This document shows, in pieces, positions 1 through 6,889 of a stretch of DNA of 20,330 nucleotides. Each line of letters opens with the position of its first letter. Position 1 is the first letter of the stretch. The position numbers and the translations under genes are program-made. The stretch spans positions 1 through 20,330 of the forward strand of contig UQXP01000029.1 of NCBI GenBank assembly GCA_900545055.1, written 5' to 3'. This DNA comes from an uncultured Collinsella sp. Its GTDB lineage: Bacteria; Actinomycetota; Coriobacteriia; Coriobacteriales; Coriobacteriaceae. The notes under the pieces are model-generated. The model was given only the letters and a program-made list of their open reading frames with translations, did no database searches and had not been told where the DNA came from.

Positions 1-263
1 AGGTCTTTGAGGACGAACCGGTTATCAAGGAGAGCGTGCGCGCGGCGCTGACCGAAGAGAAGGTGCCCGAGCGTGTGCCCGTGGAGCGCAAGCAGGTCGA
101 GCGTGCGGCCGTGCGCAACCACAAGATTCGTACCGACACGGGCATCGAGATCAGCTTTCCGGCCGAGATGGGCTCGAACTCCGAGTACATCGAGTTCGTC
201 AACGAACCCAACGGCCTCATCTCCATCGAGCTCAAAAACATCGGCAGCATCGAGAATCGATAA
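1..263 (+). CDS. Nucleoid-associated protein (NA37/YejK family), C-terminal fragment
   Basis: This is the 3' end of a gene that begins before the window; the frame is open from base 3 and stops at 261-263. About 86 residues are visible. The segment HKIRTDTGIEISFPAE, followed by YIEFVNEPNGLISIELKNI, matches the conserved C-terminal end of the 37-kDa nucleoid-associated protein family (NdpA/YejK-like), which in Gram-positives is usually about 330-350 residues long. Members bind the nucleoid, but their physiological role is poorly defined. The preceding stretch is rich in Glu, Arg and Val (VPERVPVERKQVERAAVRNH). A strong terminator follows 28 bases after the stop, so this is the last gene of its transcript. 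The family call rests on motif recall only. Confidence 0.75.
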   Translation, partial: VFEDEPVIKESVRAALTEEKVPERVPVERKQVERAAVRNHKIRTDTGIEISFPAEMGSNSEYIEFVNEPNGLISIELKNIGSIENR

Positions 264-290
264 ACTGCGCTTGGACGCTGCAAAAAATAA

Positions 291-325
291 AGGCCGAAGC
301 CTCGGATGAGGGCTTCGGCCTTTTT
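291..325. terminator. Bidirectional intrinsic terminator
   Basis: There is a perfect 11-bp stem, 291-301 with 311-321 (AGGCCGAAGCC / GGCTTCGGCCT), with a 9-base loop. On the plus strand TTTTT follows. On the minus strand the tail reads TTTATTTTTT. It therefore serves both the nucleoid-associated gene and the convergent dap operon. Confidence 0.9.
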
Positions 326-339
326 ACTTGGGGCTTAAT

Positions 340-361
340 ACGCGGTTTGTCAAAACCGCGT
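340..361. other. Hairpin just downstream of dapH
   Basis: A perfect 9-bp inverted repeat (ACGCGGTTT at 340-348, AAACCGCGT at 353-361) with a 4-base loop lies 6 bases past the dapH stop. No T-run follows it on the minus strand, so it is more likely an mRNA 3'-end stabiliser or an aid to the terminator at 291-325 than a terminator itself. Confidence 0.5.
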
Positions 362-366
362 AACTA

Positions 367-1086
367 TTAAAGTTGACGTAAGCCCTCTTCGAGGCCGGTC
401 TTGCTGTCGGTCTTCTCGTCGCGCATCTTGATGACGCGGGCGGGGACACCGGCCACGACGGCGCCGGCGGGGACGTCCCCGACGCATACGGCACCGGCAG
501 CCACGACGGCGCCCTTGCCCACGCGTACGCCCTCCAGGACCACGGCGTTGGCGCCAATCATGACATCATCCTCGATGATGACGGGCGTGGCGCTGGCGGG
601 CTCCACAACGCCTGCCAACACGGTGCCGGCGCCGATGTGGCAGTTCTTGCCCACGGTGGCGCGGCCGCCCAGCACGGCGCCCATGTCGATCATGGAGCTT
701 TCGCCAATGACGGAGCCGATGTTGATGATAGCGCCCATCATGATGACGGCACGGTCGCCAATCTCGACGCGGTCGCGGATGATCGCGCCCGGCTCGATGC
801 GGGCGTTGATGCCCTTAAGGTCGAGCATGGGCACGGCGGAGTTGCGACAGTCATTCTCGACGTCGTAGTAGTCGATGGAGTCGGCATTGGCATCGAGGAT
901 GGCCTTGAGCTCATCCCAGTCGCCAAAGACGGTCTTGCCGCGACGACCGCCGTAGACGTGTGCATTGCCCCACTGGACCTTCATGCCCGGCTTCTCGCGC
1001 ACGTACAGCTTGACGGGCGTCTTTTTGGGCGCGGTGGCGATGTAGTTGATAATCTCCTGTGCATCCATCTCGGCTGCGTTGCTCAT
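367..1086 (-). CDS. dapH: 2,3,4,5-tetrahydropyridine-2,6-dicarboxylate N-acetyltransferase
   Basis: This 239-residue protein matches the usual length of DapH (about 236). Family knowledge: it transfers an acetyl group from acetyl-CoA to tetrahydrodipicolinate, the first step of the acetylase branch of DAP/lysine synthesis, and acts in the cytosol as a left-handed beta-helix trimer. The N-terminal 90 residues form the DapH-specific domain (AQEIINYIATAPKKTPVKLYV). From about residue 90 on come hexapeptide repeats (IEPGAIIRDRVEIGDRAVIMMGAIINIGSVIG), and VAGVPARVIK closes the helix. The ATG start has AAAGGAG 9 bases upstream. It is the last gene of the lysA-dapA, dapB, dapH operon, 39 bases after dapB. 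DapH implies the N-acetyl branch rather than the succinyl or dehydrogenase routes; the matching aminotransferase is not in this window. Confidence 0.93.
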   Translation of the reverse strand: MSNAAEMDAQEIINYIATAPKKTPVKLYVREKPGMKVQWGNAHVYGGRRGKTVFGDWDELKAILDANADSIDYYDVENDCRNSAVPMLDLKGINARIEPGAIIRDRVEIGDRAVIMMGAIINIGSVIGESSMIDMGAVLGGRATVGKNCHIGAGTVLAGVVEPASATPVIIEDDVMIGANAVVLEGVRVGKGAVVAAGAVCVGDVPAGAVVAGVPARVIKMRDEKTDSKTGLEEGLRQL

Positions 1087-1125
1087 TTGCTATCTCTCCT
1101 TTGGGTGGATTCGGTTGATACCTGG

Positions 1126-1866
1126 TTAGGCAAACATGACCTGGTCAAACGTATAGAAGCCGGGTTCGCGGGTGACGAGCTTTTGCGCGGCTGCCAAGGC
1201 GCCGTTGACAAAGATCTGACGGCTCGTGGCGCGGTGGGTGAGCGTGACCTCCTCGTCCTGGCCAAAGAAACTCACTTCGTGCACGCCGGCAACAGTGCCA
1301 CCGCGCAGCGAGTGCATGCCGATTTCCTTGGGATCGCGAGCGCCGCACATGCCCTCGCGGCCATAGACGGGGTGGTAGCCTGCCTCGGGCTCGGCTTCGA
1401 CGACGGCGTCGAGTAGCAGCTTGGCAGTGCCGCTCGGGGCGTCGACCTTTTGGTTGTGGTGCGTCTCGACAATCTCGCAGTCAAAGCCGGGCAGTTCTCG
1501 CGTGGCCTGGGCAACCAGATGACGCAGGGCTGCGATGCCGATGGAGTAATTGCCCGAGTGCATGACGCGGGCGTTCTGACCCAGCTCGCGCAGGCGGTCC
1601 ATCTGATCGGGCGTGTAGCCCGTGGTGCCCGAGACCAACGCGGCGCCCGTGCGCTCGACATAGGCGACGACGGCGTCGAAGGTCGCGACGTTCGAAAAGT
1701 CGATGATGACGTCGGCTGCCGGGGCGTTCTCGAGCTCGGACAAGTCGAAGCCGATCTGGGCCACGATATCAAAAACGGGCTGCCCGGCGGCGTCGACAAT
1801 GCCTTCGGCGGTAGTGCGGATGAGCGAGCCCATGCGGCCCGTTCCCATAATGACGGTCTTAATCAA
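1126..1866 (-). CDS. dapB: 4-hydroxy-tetrahydrodipicolinate reductase
   Basis: This 246-residue protein is typical of DapB, which reduces 4-hydroxy-tetrahydrodipicolinate to tetrahydrodipicolinate with NAD(P)H in the cytosol. Visible motifs are the Rossmann loop GTGRMG at residues 8-13, VSGTTGYT near 78-85, and the family signature ETHHNQKVDAPSGTA, which contains the His-His pair and the Lys that bind and protonate the substrate. The start is TTG at 1866. It overlaps the upstream dapA stop by 8 bases (TTGATTAA) and has AAGGGAG 9 bases upstream; the next ATG is codon 7 and would cut into the nucleotide-binding strand. The overlap argues for translational coupling to the LysA-DapA frame. Confidence 0.93.
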   Translation of the reverse strand: MIKTVIMGTGRMGSLIRTTAEGIVDAAGQPVFDIVAQIGFDLSELENAPAADVIIDFSNVATFDAVVAYVERTGAALVSGTTGYTPDQMDRLRELGQNARVMHSGNYSIGIAALRHLVAQATRELPGFDCEIVETHHNQKVDAPSGTAKLLLDAVVEAEPEAGYHPVYGREGMCGARDPKEIGMHSLRGGTVAGVHEVSFFGQDEEVTLTHRATSRQIFVNGALAAAQKLVTREPGFYTFDQVMFA

Positions 1867-2749
1867 GTAGACCAGCTCCCTTCAGAGCATCGGTAAGTGC
1901 GGCTCGCGTGTCGTCTGCCATGGGGCACAGCGGCATACGGTAGTTTGCCTCGATCATGCCCATCTGGGCGAGCGCTTCCTTGACGGGGATGGGGTTGACC
2001 TCGCTAAAGAGGGCGTTGATGAGCGGCTGGCCGGCAATCTGGATATCGCGGGCGCGCGCTACGTCGCCGTCCAGATAAGCGCGGCACATGTCGTGTACAA
2101 GCTGCGGCTGCACGTCGGCCCACACGCTGATGGTGCCCGAAGCGCCCAGGCTCATGAGCGGCACTGTGAGTGCATCCTCGCCCGAGTACATGCGGAAATC
2201 GTCGGACAGCAGGTGGGCGATCTTGGCCGCGTAGGCGACGTTGCCCGAGGCCTCCTTGATGCCCATGATGTTGGGGTGCGCGGCTAGGCGCTCTACGTTG
2301 CGCTCGCTGATACCGCAGCCGCAGCGGCCGGGGATGTTGTACAGGATGCAGGGGATGTCAACGGCATCGGCGACGGTCTTAAAGTGCTGATAGATACCCT
2401 CTTCGTTGGACTTGTTGTAGTAGGGGGTAATGAGCAGCAGGCCGTCGGCTCCCAAGCCCTGGTAAGTAAGCGACTTGGTGAGCATGGTCTGCGTGGAGTT
2501 GGAGCCTGAGCCGGCGATGACGGGGACGCGTCCTGCAACATGCTTGACCACCGCGGCGACGACGGAGTTGTCCTCGTCATCGGTCATCGTGGCACTCTCA
2601 CCGGTGGTGCCCAGGGTGAGGATGGCATCGGTGCCATTTTGCAAGTGGAAATCGATAAGGCGCTCGAGCGCGTCAAAGTCGACGCTGCCGTCCTTTTTAA
2701 ACGGCGTGACGAGGGCGACGATCGAGCCCTCGAGGTTGCGGATATCCAT
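1859..2749 (-). CDS. dapA: Possible independent DapA start inside the fusion frame
   Basis: This alternative product shares the stop of the 769-codon frame but starts at the internal ATG at 2749, which is preceded by AAGGAG with a 6-base gap. That is a better ribosome binding site than the one for the upstream LysA start. The resulting protein (MDIRNLEGSIVALVTPF...) would be 296 residues, the normal size for DapA, and begins exactly where canonical DapA proteins begin. Which form exists cannot be decided from sequence; both may be made. The entry is listed so the DapA enzyme is not overlooked. Confidence 0.6.
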   Translation of the reverse strand: MDIRNLEGSIVALVTPFKKDGSVDFDALERLIDFHLQNGTDAILTLGTTGESATMTDDEDNSVVAAVVKHVAGRVPVIAGSGSNSTQTMLTKSLTYQGLGADGLLLITPYYNKSNEEGIYQHFKTVADAVDIPCILYNIPGRCGCGISERNVERLAAHPNIMGIKEASGNVAYAAKIAHLLSDDFRMYSGEDALTVPLMSLGASGTISVWADVQPQLVHDMCRAYLDGDVARARDIQIAGQPLINALFSEVNPIPVKEALAQMGMIEANYRMPLCPMADDTRAALTDALKGAGLLD

Positions 2750-4168
2750 GTTCTTCTCCTTCGCCTCCGCGATCTGGATGCGTTTGTTCCATTGAGCTGC
2801 GACTGCCAGGCGCTCGTCTTGGGCGCGACGGCGGGCACTTTCGGCGCGCGACTTGGCCAGCAGCTCGCGGCCGCACGGCAGCACGTCGAGCGTGGCAAAG
2901 TAATCGCCCGGGCGCTCGGCGCGGCGGATGAGGTCGGCCGCGCCATCGGGGCGCAGCAGGACCTCGGCGGAGCGCAGACGTCCGTTGTAGTTGTAGCCCA
3001 TGGAGTAGCCATGCGCACCGGTATCGTGGATTACAAGCAGGTCACCCATGTCGATATGCGGCAGCTTGCGATCGATAGCGAACTTGTCGTTGTTCTCGCA
3101 TAGGTTGCCCGTGATGTCATAGGTGTTCGTGACGGGCGCTGTGGCCTTGTCGGCGCCGCCCGGCTGACCCATCACCGTAATGTGGTGGTAGGCGCCATAC
3201 ATGGCAGGGCGAATCAAATCGACGGCGCTTGCATCGACACCGATATAGTCCTTGTAGATCTGCTTCTCGTGGATGGCCTTGGTGACCAGGCAGCCGTAGG
3301 GGCCCAACATAAAGCGGCCCATCTCGGTGCAGATGGCCACATCGCCCATGCCGGCGGGAACCAGGATCTCGTCGTATGCCGCGTGTACTCCCTCGCCGAT
3401 GGCGCGAATGTCGTTGGCCTGCTGCTCAGGCAGGTAGGGGATGCCGACGCCGCCGGACAGATTGATGAAGGCGACGTGTGCGCCGGTCTCGCGCTCCAGG
3501 CGTACGGCAAGCTCAAAGAGGATGCGCGCGAGCTTGGGGTAGTAGTCGTTGGTGACAGTGTTGCTGGCAAGGAATGCGTGGATGCCAAAGTCCTCGGCGC
3601 CCTTGGCCTTGAGCATGCGGAAGGCCTCGAAGAGCTGCTCGGTGGTCATGCCATATTTGGAGTCGCCCGGGTTGTCCATGATGCCGTTGGAGAGCTGGAA
3701 CAGGCCGCCTGGATTAAAGCGGCAGCTGACCGTCTTGGGGATGGGCCCCGCAACGCGCTCAAAGAACTCGATGTGGCTGATGTCGTCAAAGTTGACGATG
3801 GCACCCAGCTTGTCGGCGAGCTCAAAGTCGGCAGCCGGCGTGTCGTTGGACGAGAACATGATGTCGTGTCCCGTGATACCCAGCGAACGGGCGATCATGA
3901 GCTCGGTATAGCTCGAGCAATCGCAGCCGCAGCCGTATTCGTTGAGAATGGAGATGAGCGCCGGGTTGGGGTTGGCCTTGACGGCAAAGTATTCCTTAAA
4001 GCCCGGGTTCCATGCAAAGGCGTCGCGCACTTCTTGCATGTTGCGGCGGATGCCCGCCTCGTCGTATAGATGAAACGGCGTGGGGAACTGCTCGACGATA
4101 TGCTCGAGTGTCTCTTTGTCCACAAACGGCTGCTTGGCCGCATATGCCTCGTTGGGGGTCAATGCCAT
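1859..4168 (-). CDS. lysA-dapA: LysA-DapA fusion: diaminopimelate decarboxylase + dihydrodipicolinate synthase
   Basis: One uninterrupted 769-codon frame joins two complete lysine-pathway enzymes. Residues 1 to about 425 are a PLP-dependent, alanine-racemase-fold DAP decarboxylase (last step, DAP to lysine). They carry the PLP lysine K64 in YFAVKANP, a glycine-rich LSGGVGIPY at 238-246, the LCENND cysteine C357, and TGAHGYSMGYNYNGR. Residues 426-473 are a charged, probably helical linker rich in Arg, Ala and Glu. Residues 474-769 are DapA (condensation of pyruvate with aspartate semialdehyde): GTTGES, the tyrosine Y610 in LYNIPGR, and the Schiff-base lysine K638 in GIKEASG. The DapA part has its own start: ATG at 2749 with AAGGAG 6 bases upstream, so a free 296-residue DapA may also be made. 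LysA starts at ATG 4168 with only a weak GAGG upstream, as might be expected for a riboswitch-controlled start. The fusion could be real or the result of a lost LysA stop codon. Confidence 0.9.
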   Translation of the reverse strand: MALTPNEAYAAKQPFVDKETLEHIVEQFPTPFHLYDEAGIRRNMQEVRDAFAWNPGFKEYFAVKANPNPALISILNEYGCGCDCSSYTELMIARSLGITGHDIMFSSNDTPAADFELADKLGAIVNFDDISHIEFFERVAGPIPKTVSCRFNPGGLFQLSNGIMDNPGDSKYGMTTEQLFEAFRMLKAKGAEDFGIHAFLASNTVTNDYYPKLARILFELAVRLERETGAHVAFINLSGGVGIPYLPEQQANDIRAIGEGVHAAYDEILVPAGMGDVAICTEMGRFMLGPYGCLVTKAIHEKQIYKDYIGVDASAVDLIRPAMYGAYHHITVMGQPGGADKATAPVTNTYDITGNLCENNDKFAIDRKLPHIDMGDLLVIHDTGAHGYSMGYNYNGRLRSAEVLLRPDGAADLIRRAERPGDYFATLDVLPCGRELLAKSRAESARRRAQDERLAVAAQWNKRIQIAEAKEKNMDIRNLEGSIVALVTPFKKDGSVDFDALERLIDFHLQNGTDAILTLGTTGESATMTDDEDNSVVAAVVKHVAGRVPVIAGSGSNSTQTMLTKSLTYQGLGADGLLLITPYYNKSNEEGIYQHFKTVADAVDIPCILYNIPGRCGCGISERNVERLAAHPNIMGIKEASGNVAYAAKIAHLLSDDFRMYSGEDALTVPLMSLGASGTISVWADVQPQLVHDMCRAYLDGDVARARDIQIAGQPLINALFSEVNPIPVKEALAQMGMIEANYRMPLCPMADDTRAALTDALKGAGLLD

Positions 4169-4181
4169 GTCCCGTAAACCT

Positions 4182-4246
4182 CGCTATCCAGACGGCGCCA
4201 TCTGCGCATCGAATCCGCATAACGTGGACCCAATGTCCGGATAGCG
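4182..4246 (-). promoter_or_regulatory. Candidate expression platform of the lysine riboswitch
   Basis: On the minus strand the 3' P1 strand of the riboswitch and the bases just after it (CGCUAUCCGGAC, 4246-4235) are complementary over 12 positions, one a G-U pair, to GUCUGGAUAGCG at 4193-4182. The latter lies directly before the GAGG and the LysA ATG. This pairing cannot coexist with P1, nor with a local hairpin CAGAUG-GCGC-CGUCUG that uses part of the same downstream segment. No U-run follows, so control is more likely at translation initiation than by termination. The direction of switching is inferred. Confidence 0.5.
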
Positions 4247-4398
4247 CTCCCGCATTGCTGCAGACAGTCCTGTGGGTGTTTCCCACAGGCCCACCAGGTT
4301 GTTCGTGCCCGTAAAACCCAGTTCGGCGGGTTTCGCCTCCCCACGGGGTCAAAGCCTGCCGGCTCGCCCGCGGCTCTTCGTGCCCGCGCCTCTATCAA
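4238..4398 (-). ncRNA. Lysine riboswitch (L box)
   Basis: The 5' leader of the lysA-dapA operon carries the ordered landmarks of the lysine riboswitch, read on the minus strand. These are GAUAGAGGCGCG at the start of P1/P2 (from 4396), GGGGAGGCGAAACCCGCCGAA as the core/P3 segment, GGGCCUGUGGG-AAA-CACCCACAGGACUGUC as P4, a short UGCAGCAAUGCGGG P5, and GCGCUAUC (4247-4240) as the closing strand of P1. GAUAG at 4396-4392 pairs perfectly with CUAUC at 4244-4240. Lysine binding would be expected to lower expression of the whole operon. This is identified by eye against the remembered B. subtilis lysC example; a covariance-model search against Rfam RF00168 would settle it. Confidence 0.85.
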
Positions 4399-4407
4399 GT
4401 GGTAAAG

Positions 4408-4436
4408 ACCCTATCACGTTGCACTTTACCAAACAA
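4408..4436 (-). promoter_or_regulatory. Candidate promoter of the lysine operon
   Basis: On the minus strand, TTGTTT (4436-4431) is separated by 17 bases from TAGGGT (4413-4408), with TGA just before the -10 as an extended element. The predicted start near 4401 lies 5 bases before the first riboswitch stem, which fits well. The -10 match itself is weak. Confidence 0.4.
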
Positions 4437-4453
4437 GAGTATTCGTATATAAC
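4425..4453 (+). promoter_or_regulatory. Candidate promoter of the M20 amidohydrolase gene
   Basis: TTTACC (4425-4430) and TATAAC (4448-4453) are separated by 17 bases on the plus strand. The site overlaps the candidate divergent lysine-operon promoter, so the two transcripts may compete. Together with the riboswitch, these promoters account for the 378-base gene-free stretch 4169-4546. Confidence 0.45.
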
Positions 4454-4546
4454 GTTTAAAAAATGCAGGGATATGCTGGAAACATGTGCGTCACAATCCT
4501 GTATCACAATAAGTTGCAACAGATGTGCCTCACGAAGGGATCCTCT

Positions 4547-5734
4547 ATGACCGAGCTCCAAGAACTCCGTCGCTATCGCCGCGATCTCCATCGCATTCCG
4601 GAGCTCGATTTCGATCTTCCGCAAACCATTGCCTATATCGAGGGCGTGCTGGCACCGCTCACCTGCGAAGTGACCCATCCGTGCCCCAGCTGCGTCTGCG
4701 CTTTCTTCGACGCCGGCGTTGATGCCGCGCATGCCACGGCGATTCGCGCCGATATGGATGCGCTGCCCATCGCGGAAGCGACGGGAGCGGCCTTTGCCTC
4801 AACCCATCCCGGCAAGATGCACGCTTGCGGACATGACGGACACATGGCCATGGCGCTTGCCGCCGCGACGTATGTCGACCGTACGATTCGCGAGCATCCG
4901 GGCGCCATTAGGCGCAATGTTCTCTTTGTGTTCCAGCCGGCCGAGGAAACGACCGGTGGTGCCAAGACGGTATGCGAGAGCGGTGTGTTCGAGCGCTATG
5001 GGGCCGACCGCATTTTTGGCTTCCATGTGTGGCCCGATCTGCCCGCCGGCACGTTGGCGAGCTGCCCCGGTCCGCTGCTAGCGCGTTCGAGCGAGACGCA
5101 TGTGCACATTCACGGGACGAGCATCCATATCGCCAAGACCTACGGCGTTCCCGTTGGCGAATCGCACGATGCGGCATTGGCGGCTGCCAAGTTCTTGGTT
5201 TCCGAGCGCGAACTCATGGACAAGCTGGGTGCCGACGAGCCCTGCATTGGTAAGTTCGGCTTGCTGCAGGCCGGTACCGTCTGCAATGCGGTGGCAGGGG
5301 AGGCCCATGTTGCCGGCAGCCTGCGTGTGTTTACGGACGACATGTTCGACCGTGCGCGCGAGGGCGTACGCCGTGTACTCGACGAGGCGTGCACCGCAAC
5401 GGGCTGCACGTATGATCTCGACTTTGCCGAGGGCTATCCACCGGTCGATAACGACCCCGAGCTGTTTGCCAACATCACGCCTGCCTTGCCCGGGCTGCAG
5501 CTTGTAGAGGAGCCGCTGTTAATTGCCGAGGACTTTGCTTTCTATCAGCGCCATCTGCCGGGCGTGTTCTTCTTGCTGGGCACGGGTATGCCAGAGGACC
5601 AAGACAACCCGAGTGATTCGGATGGCTGCCCCGCCTATGCCACAAGCGCTCTGCATACCGATAGCATGCTCTTCGACGAGGAAATCCTACTCAAAGGCCT
5701 CGATGCCTACAAACGATTACTTTCGCTTGACTAA
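4547..5734 (+). CDS. M20D-family amidohydrolase, possible N-acetyldiaminopimelate deacetylase
   Basis: This 395-residue zinc amidohydrolase belongs to the M20D/peptidase-dimer group (hippurate hydrolase, N-acetyl-DAP deacetylase, IAA-amino-acid hydrolase). Metal-site motifs are RADMDALP (67-74), MHACGHDGHM (91-100), QPAEE (130-134), GFHVWP (158-163) and a C-terminal ALHTDSM. The ATG at 4547 is chosen because AAGGGA lies 6 bases upstream and MTELQELRRYRRDLHRIPEL is the family's normal N-terminus; an upstream ATG at 4463 would add an unlikely 28-residue tail. It is divergent from the dap operon, and DapH requires a later deacetylase (DapL). From that context it may remove acetate from N-acetyl-LL-DAP. 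Substrate specificity cannot be read from the sequence; a general N-acyl amino acid hydrolase is equally compatible. Confidence 0.85.
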   Translation: MTELQELRRYRRDLHRIPELDFDLPQTIAYIEGVLAPLTCEVTHPCPSCVCAFFDAGVDAAHATAIRADMDALPIAEATGAAFASTHPGKMHACGHDGHMAMALAAATYVDRTIREHPGAIRRNVLFVFQPAEETTGGAKTVCESGVFERYGADRIFGFHVWPDLPAGTLASCPGPLLARSSETHVHIHGTSIHIAKTYGVPVGESHDAALAAAKFLVSERELMDKLGADEPCIGKFGLLQAGTVCNAVAGEAHVAGSLRVFTDDMFDRAREGVRRVLDEACTATGCTYDLDFAEGYPPVDNDPELFANITPALPGLQLVEEPLLIAEDFAFYQRHLPGVFFLLGTGMPEDQDNPSDSDGCPAYATSALHTDSMLFDEEILLKGLDAYKRLLSLD

Positions 5735-5748
5735 GGCGTGAAGGACTA

Positions 5749-5772
5749 TTTGTTCTAGAAAACACGAACAAA
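5749..5772. repeat. Inverted repeat between the amidohydrolase gene and higB
   Basis: A perfect 7-bp inverted repeat, TTTGTTC (5749-5755) and GAACAAA (5766-5772), has a 10-base spacer. It starts 15 bases after the amidohydrolase stop and has no T-run, so it is not a clear terminator. It sits just before the higBA -10 element and could be a second operator. Confidence 0.4.
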
Positions 5773-5779
5773 CGTACGA

Positions 5780-5785
5780 TATAAT
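5780..5785 (+). promoter_or_regulatory. higBA promoter -10 element
   Basis: A perfect TATAAT lies 51 bases before the higB ATG. No good -35 is visible 16-18 bases upstream (AGAAAA), so the promoter may be weak. Confidence 0.6.
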
Positions 5786-5803
5786 AGAGATGTAAGTCTA
5801 TAG

Positions 5804-5825
5804 AAACGTTTGACGTTACTAACGT
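5804..5825. promoter_or_regulatory. Candidate HigA operator
   Basis: The palindrome ACGTTA-C-TAACGT (5813-5825) is perfect around a single central base and ends just before the higB ribosome binding site (TAAGGCG). A second short palindrome, AAACGTTT (5804-5811), lies beside it. Antitoxins of this class usually repress their own operon by binding such sites; binding here is inferred. Confidence 0.55.
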
Positions 5826-5836
5826 AAGGCGATACT

Positions 5837-6118
5837 ATGATTGCATCGTATAAAGATGAGGATACCGAACGCTTTGCCATGGGTGTGCGGGTCAGGAGGT
5901 TCGTGCCCTTTGAGCGTGTTGCGTTGAGGAAGATTCGCCAACTGCAGGTTTGTGCTTCACTTGATGATCTTCGCGTTCCACCGGGCAACCGCCTGGAAGC
6001 TTTGAAGGGCGATCGTGCCGGTCAATATAGCATCCGTGTTAACGAGCGCTATCGGGTCTGTTTTGAGTGGAGACAGGAGATGGCTTGGAATGTCGAAATC
6101 GTCGATTATCACAAGTGA
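5837..6118 (+). CDS. higB: HigB-type toxin (RelE superfamily)
   Basis: This 93-residue protein has the size and sequence of HigB, the 'plasmid maintenance killer' group of RelE-fold toxins. Visible matches are the central LRVPPGNRLEALKGDRAGQYSIRVNERYRVCF, with its Arg-rich SIRVNERYRVCF strand, and the C-terminal VEIVDYHK. Family knowledge: these are ribosome-dependent mRNA endonucleases, kept inactive by HigA. The ATG has TAAGGCG upstream. The gene order, toxin before antitoxin, is the higBA signature. The N-terminal third (MIASYKDEDTERFAMG) is a standard HigB beginning. The next gene overlaps by 29 bases. Confidence 0.88.
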   Translation: MIASYKDEDTERFAMGVRVRRFVPFERVALRKIRQLQVCASLDDLRVPPGNRLEALKGDRAGQYSIRVNERYRVCFEWRQEMAWNVEIVDYHK

Positions 6119-6431
6119 TGAGGCTTCGGCCGATTTGCTGTCGCCGGTGACTCCTGGTGAGCTTCTCAAAGAGGAGTTTCTTGTTCCCATGGGCATTTCT
6201 CAATATCGTCTTGCGAAAGAGACTGGGATTCCGGCTCAGCGTATCGGGCAGATTGTCTTGGGAAAACGTCGCGTGACGGCCGACACCGACCTCCGTCTTT
6301 GCCGCTACTTTGGCCTGACGGATGGTTATTGGCTGCGCGCTCAGGTGGCGTTTGACCTTGAGGCCGAGAAAAGGCGGATCGAACCGGAACTCGGCAAGAT
6401 CGTTCCTGTTCAGCAGGCCATCGCACTGTAG
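6090..6431 (+). CDS. higA: HigA-type antitoxin, XRE-family HTH
   Basis: This 113-residue helix-turn-helix antitoxin matches HigA/VapI. TPGELLKEEFLVPMGISQYRLAKETGIPAQRIGQIVLGKRRVTADTDLRLCRYFGL contains the HTH, and YWLRAQVAFDLEAEKR is the usual C-terminal helix. The start at 6090 lies inside the end of higB, giving a 29-base overlap, with AGGAG about 10 bases upstream; longer versions of the frame would run through higB and are unlikely. The overlap suggests translational coupling, and the palindrome at 5813-5825 is its likely binding site. The family role is to neutralise HigB and repress the operon. Confidence 0.88.
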   Translation: MSKSSIITSDEASADLLSPVTPGELLKEEFLVPMGISQYRLAKETGIPAQRIGQIVLGKRRVTADTDLRLCRYFGLTDGYWLRAQVAFDLEAEKRRIEPELGKIVPVQQAIAL

Positions 6432-6460
6432 TGCTCAAAGATGATGGGGGTGGCGCGGCG

Positions 6461-6784
6461 ATGAGGCGATGCCGACAGTCTGCCGTTTATAGTCCCGGTG
6501 GGTGTGGCTGCGGCTTGCTGCTGCTTCCGGTTATTGCTGTGAGCATTGGCGTGATGTTTGCGCTTGCCGGGTTGGCAGCAGCGGCACTCGTGTTGCTGAT
6601 TGTGGCCATTGGCGTGACGATTTGGCTTTGCCGTAATCGCGAGCAACGCCGTGCCGACGGTAAAACCAATGTCGGCTGGGTCGTCTTCCTGATTATTGCG
6701 TACTTGCTGAGTGTCAGCTACCTGGTGTTCTTTGTCCTGTTGATGATCAGTGCCTTTACCGGGGAATCCGTCACGGTGGGTTGA
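6461..6784 (+). CDS. Small integral membrane protein of unknown function
   Basis: I do not recognise this 107-residue protein. It has a short Cys- and Arg-containing N-terminus (MRRCRQSAVYSPGGCGCG), a long hydrophobic stretch at residues about 19-54 that fits two membrane helices with little loop between, a charged loop (CRNREQRRADGKTN) and a second hydrophobic region at about 72-100. It begins right after higA. An alternative GTG start at 6431 would overlap the higA stop by one base but lacks a ribosome binding site; the ATG at 6461 has GGGGGTGG upstream and is preferred. It may be co-transcribed with higBA, though no functional link can be shown. The C-terminus is short and polar (TGESVTVG). 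Confidence 0.65.
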   Translation: MRRCRQSAVYSPGGCGCGLLLLPVIAVSIGVMFALAGLAAAALVLLIVAIGVTIWLCRNREQRRADGKTNVGWVVFLIIAYLLSVSYLVFFVLLMISAFTGESVTVG

Positions 6785-6889
6785 TGCGCTGCCAGCAGAC
6801 GGTTGCGCAAAGTGCGTTTGCTCAACGTTTGGATAACTGCATTGGCCGTTTACCGCAGCCTTAGCTCTCAGCTAATGAATTCAAGTTCA

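Noticed and set aside
3182..4069. A 295-codon plus-strand frame opposite lysA
   Set aside because: It is the antisense shadow of the decarboxylase domain, with no start signal and no recognisable motif.
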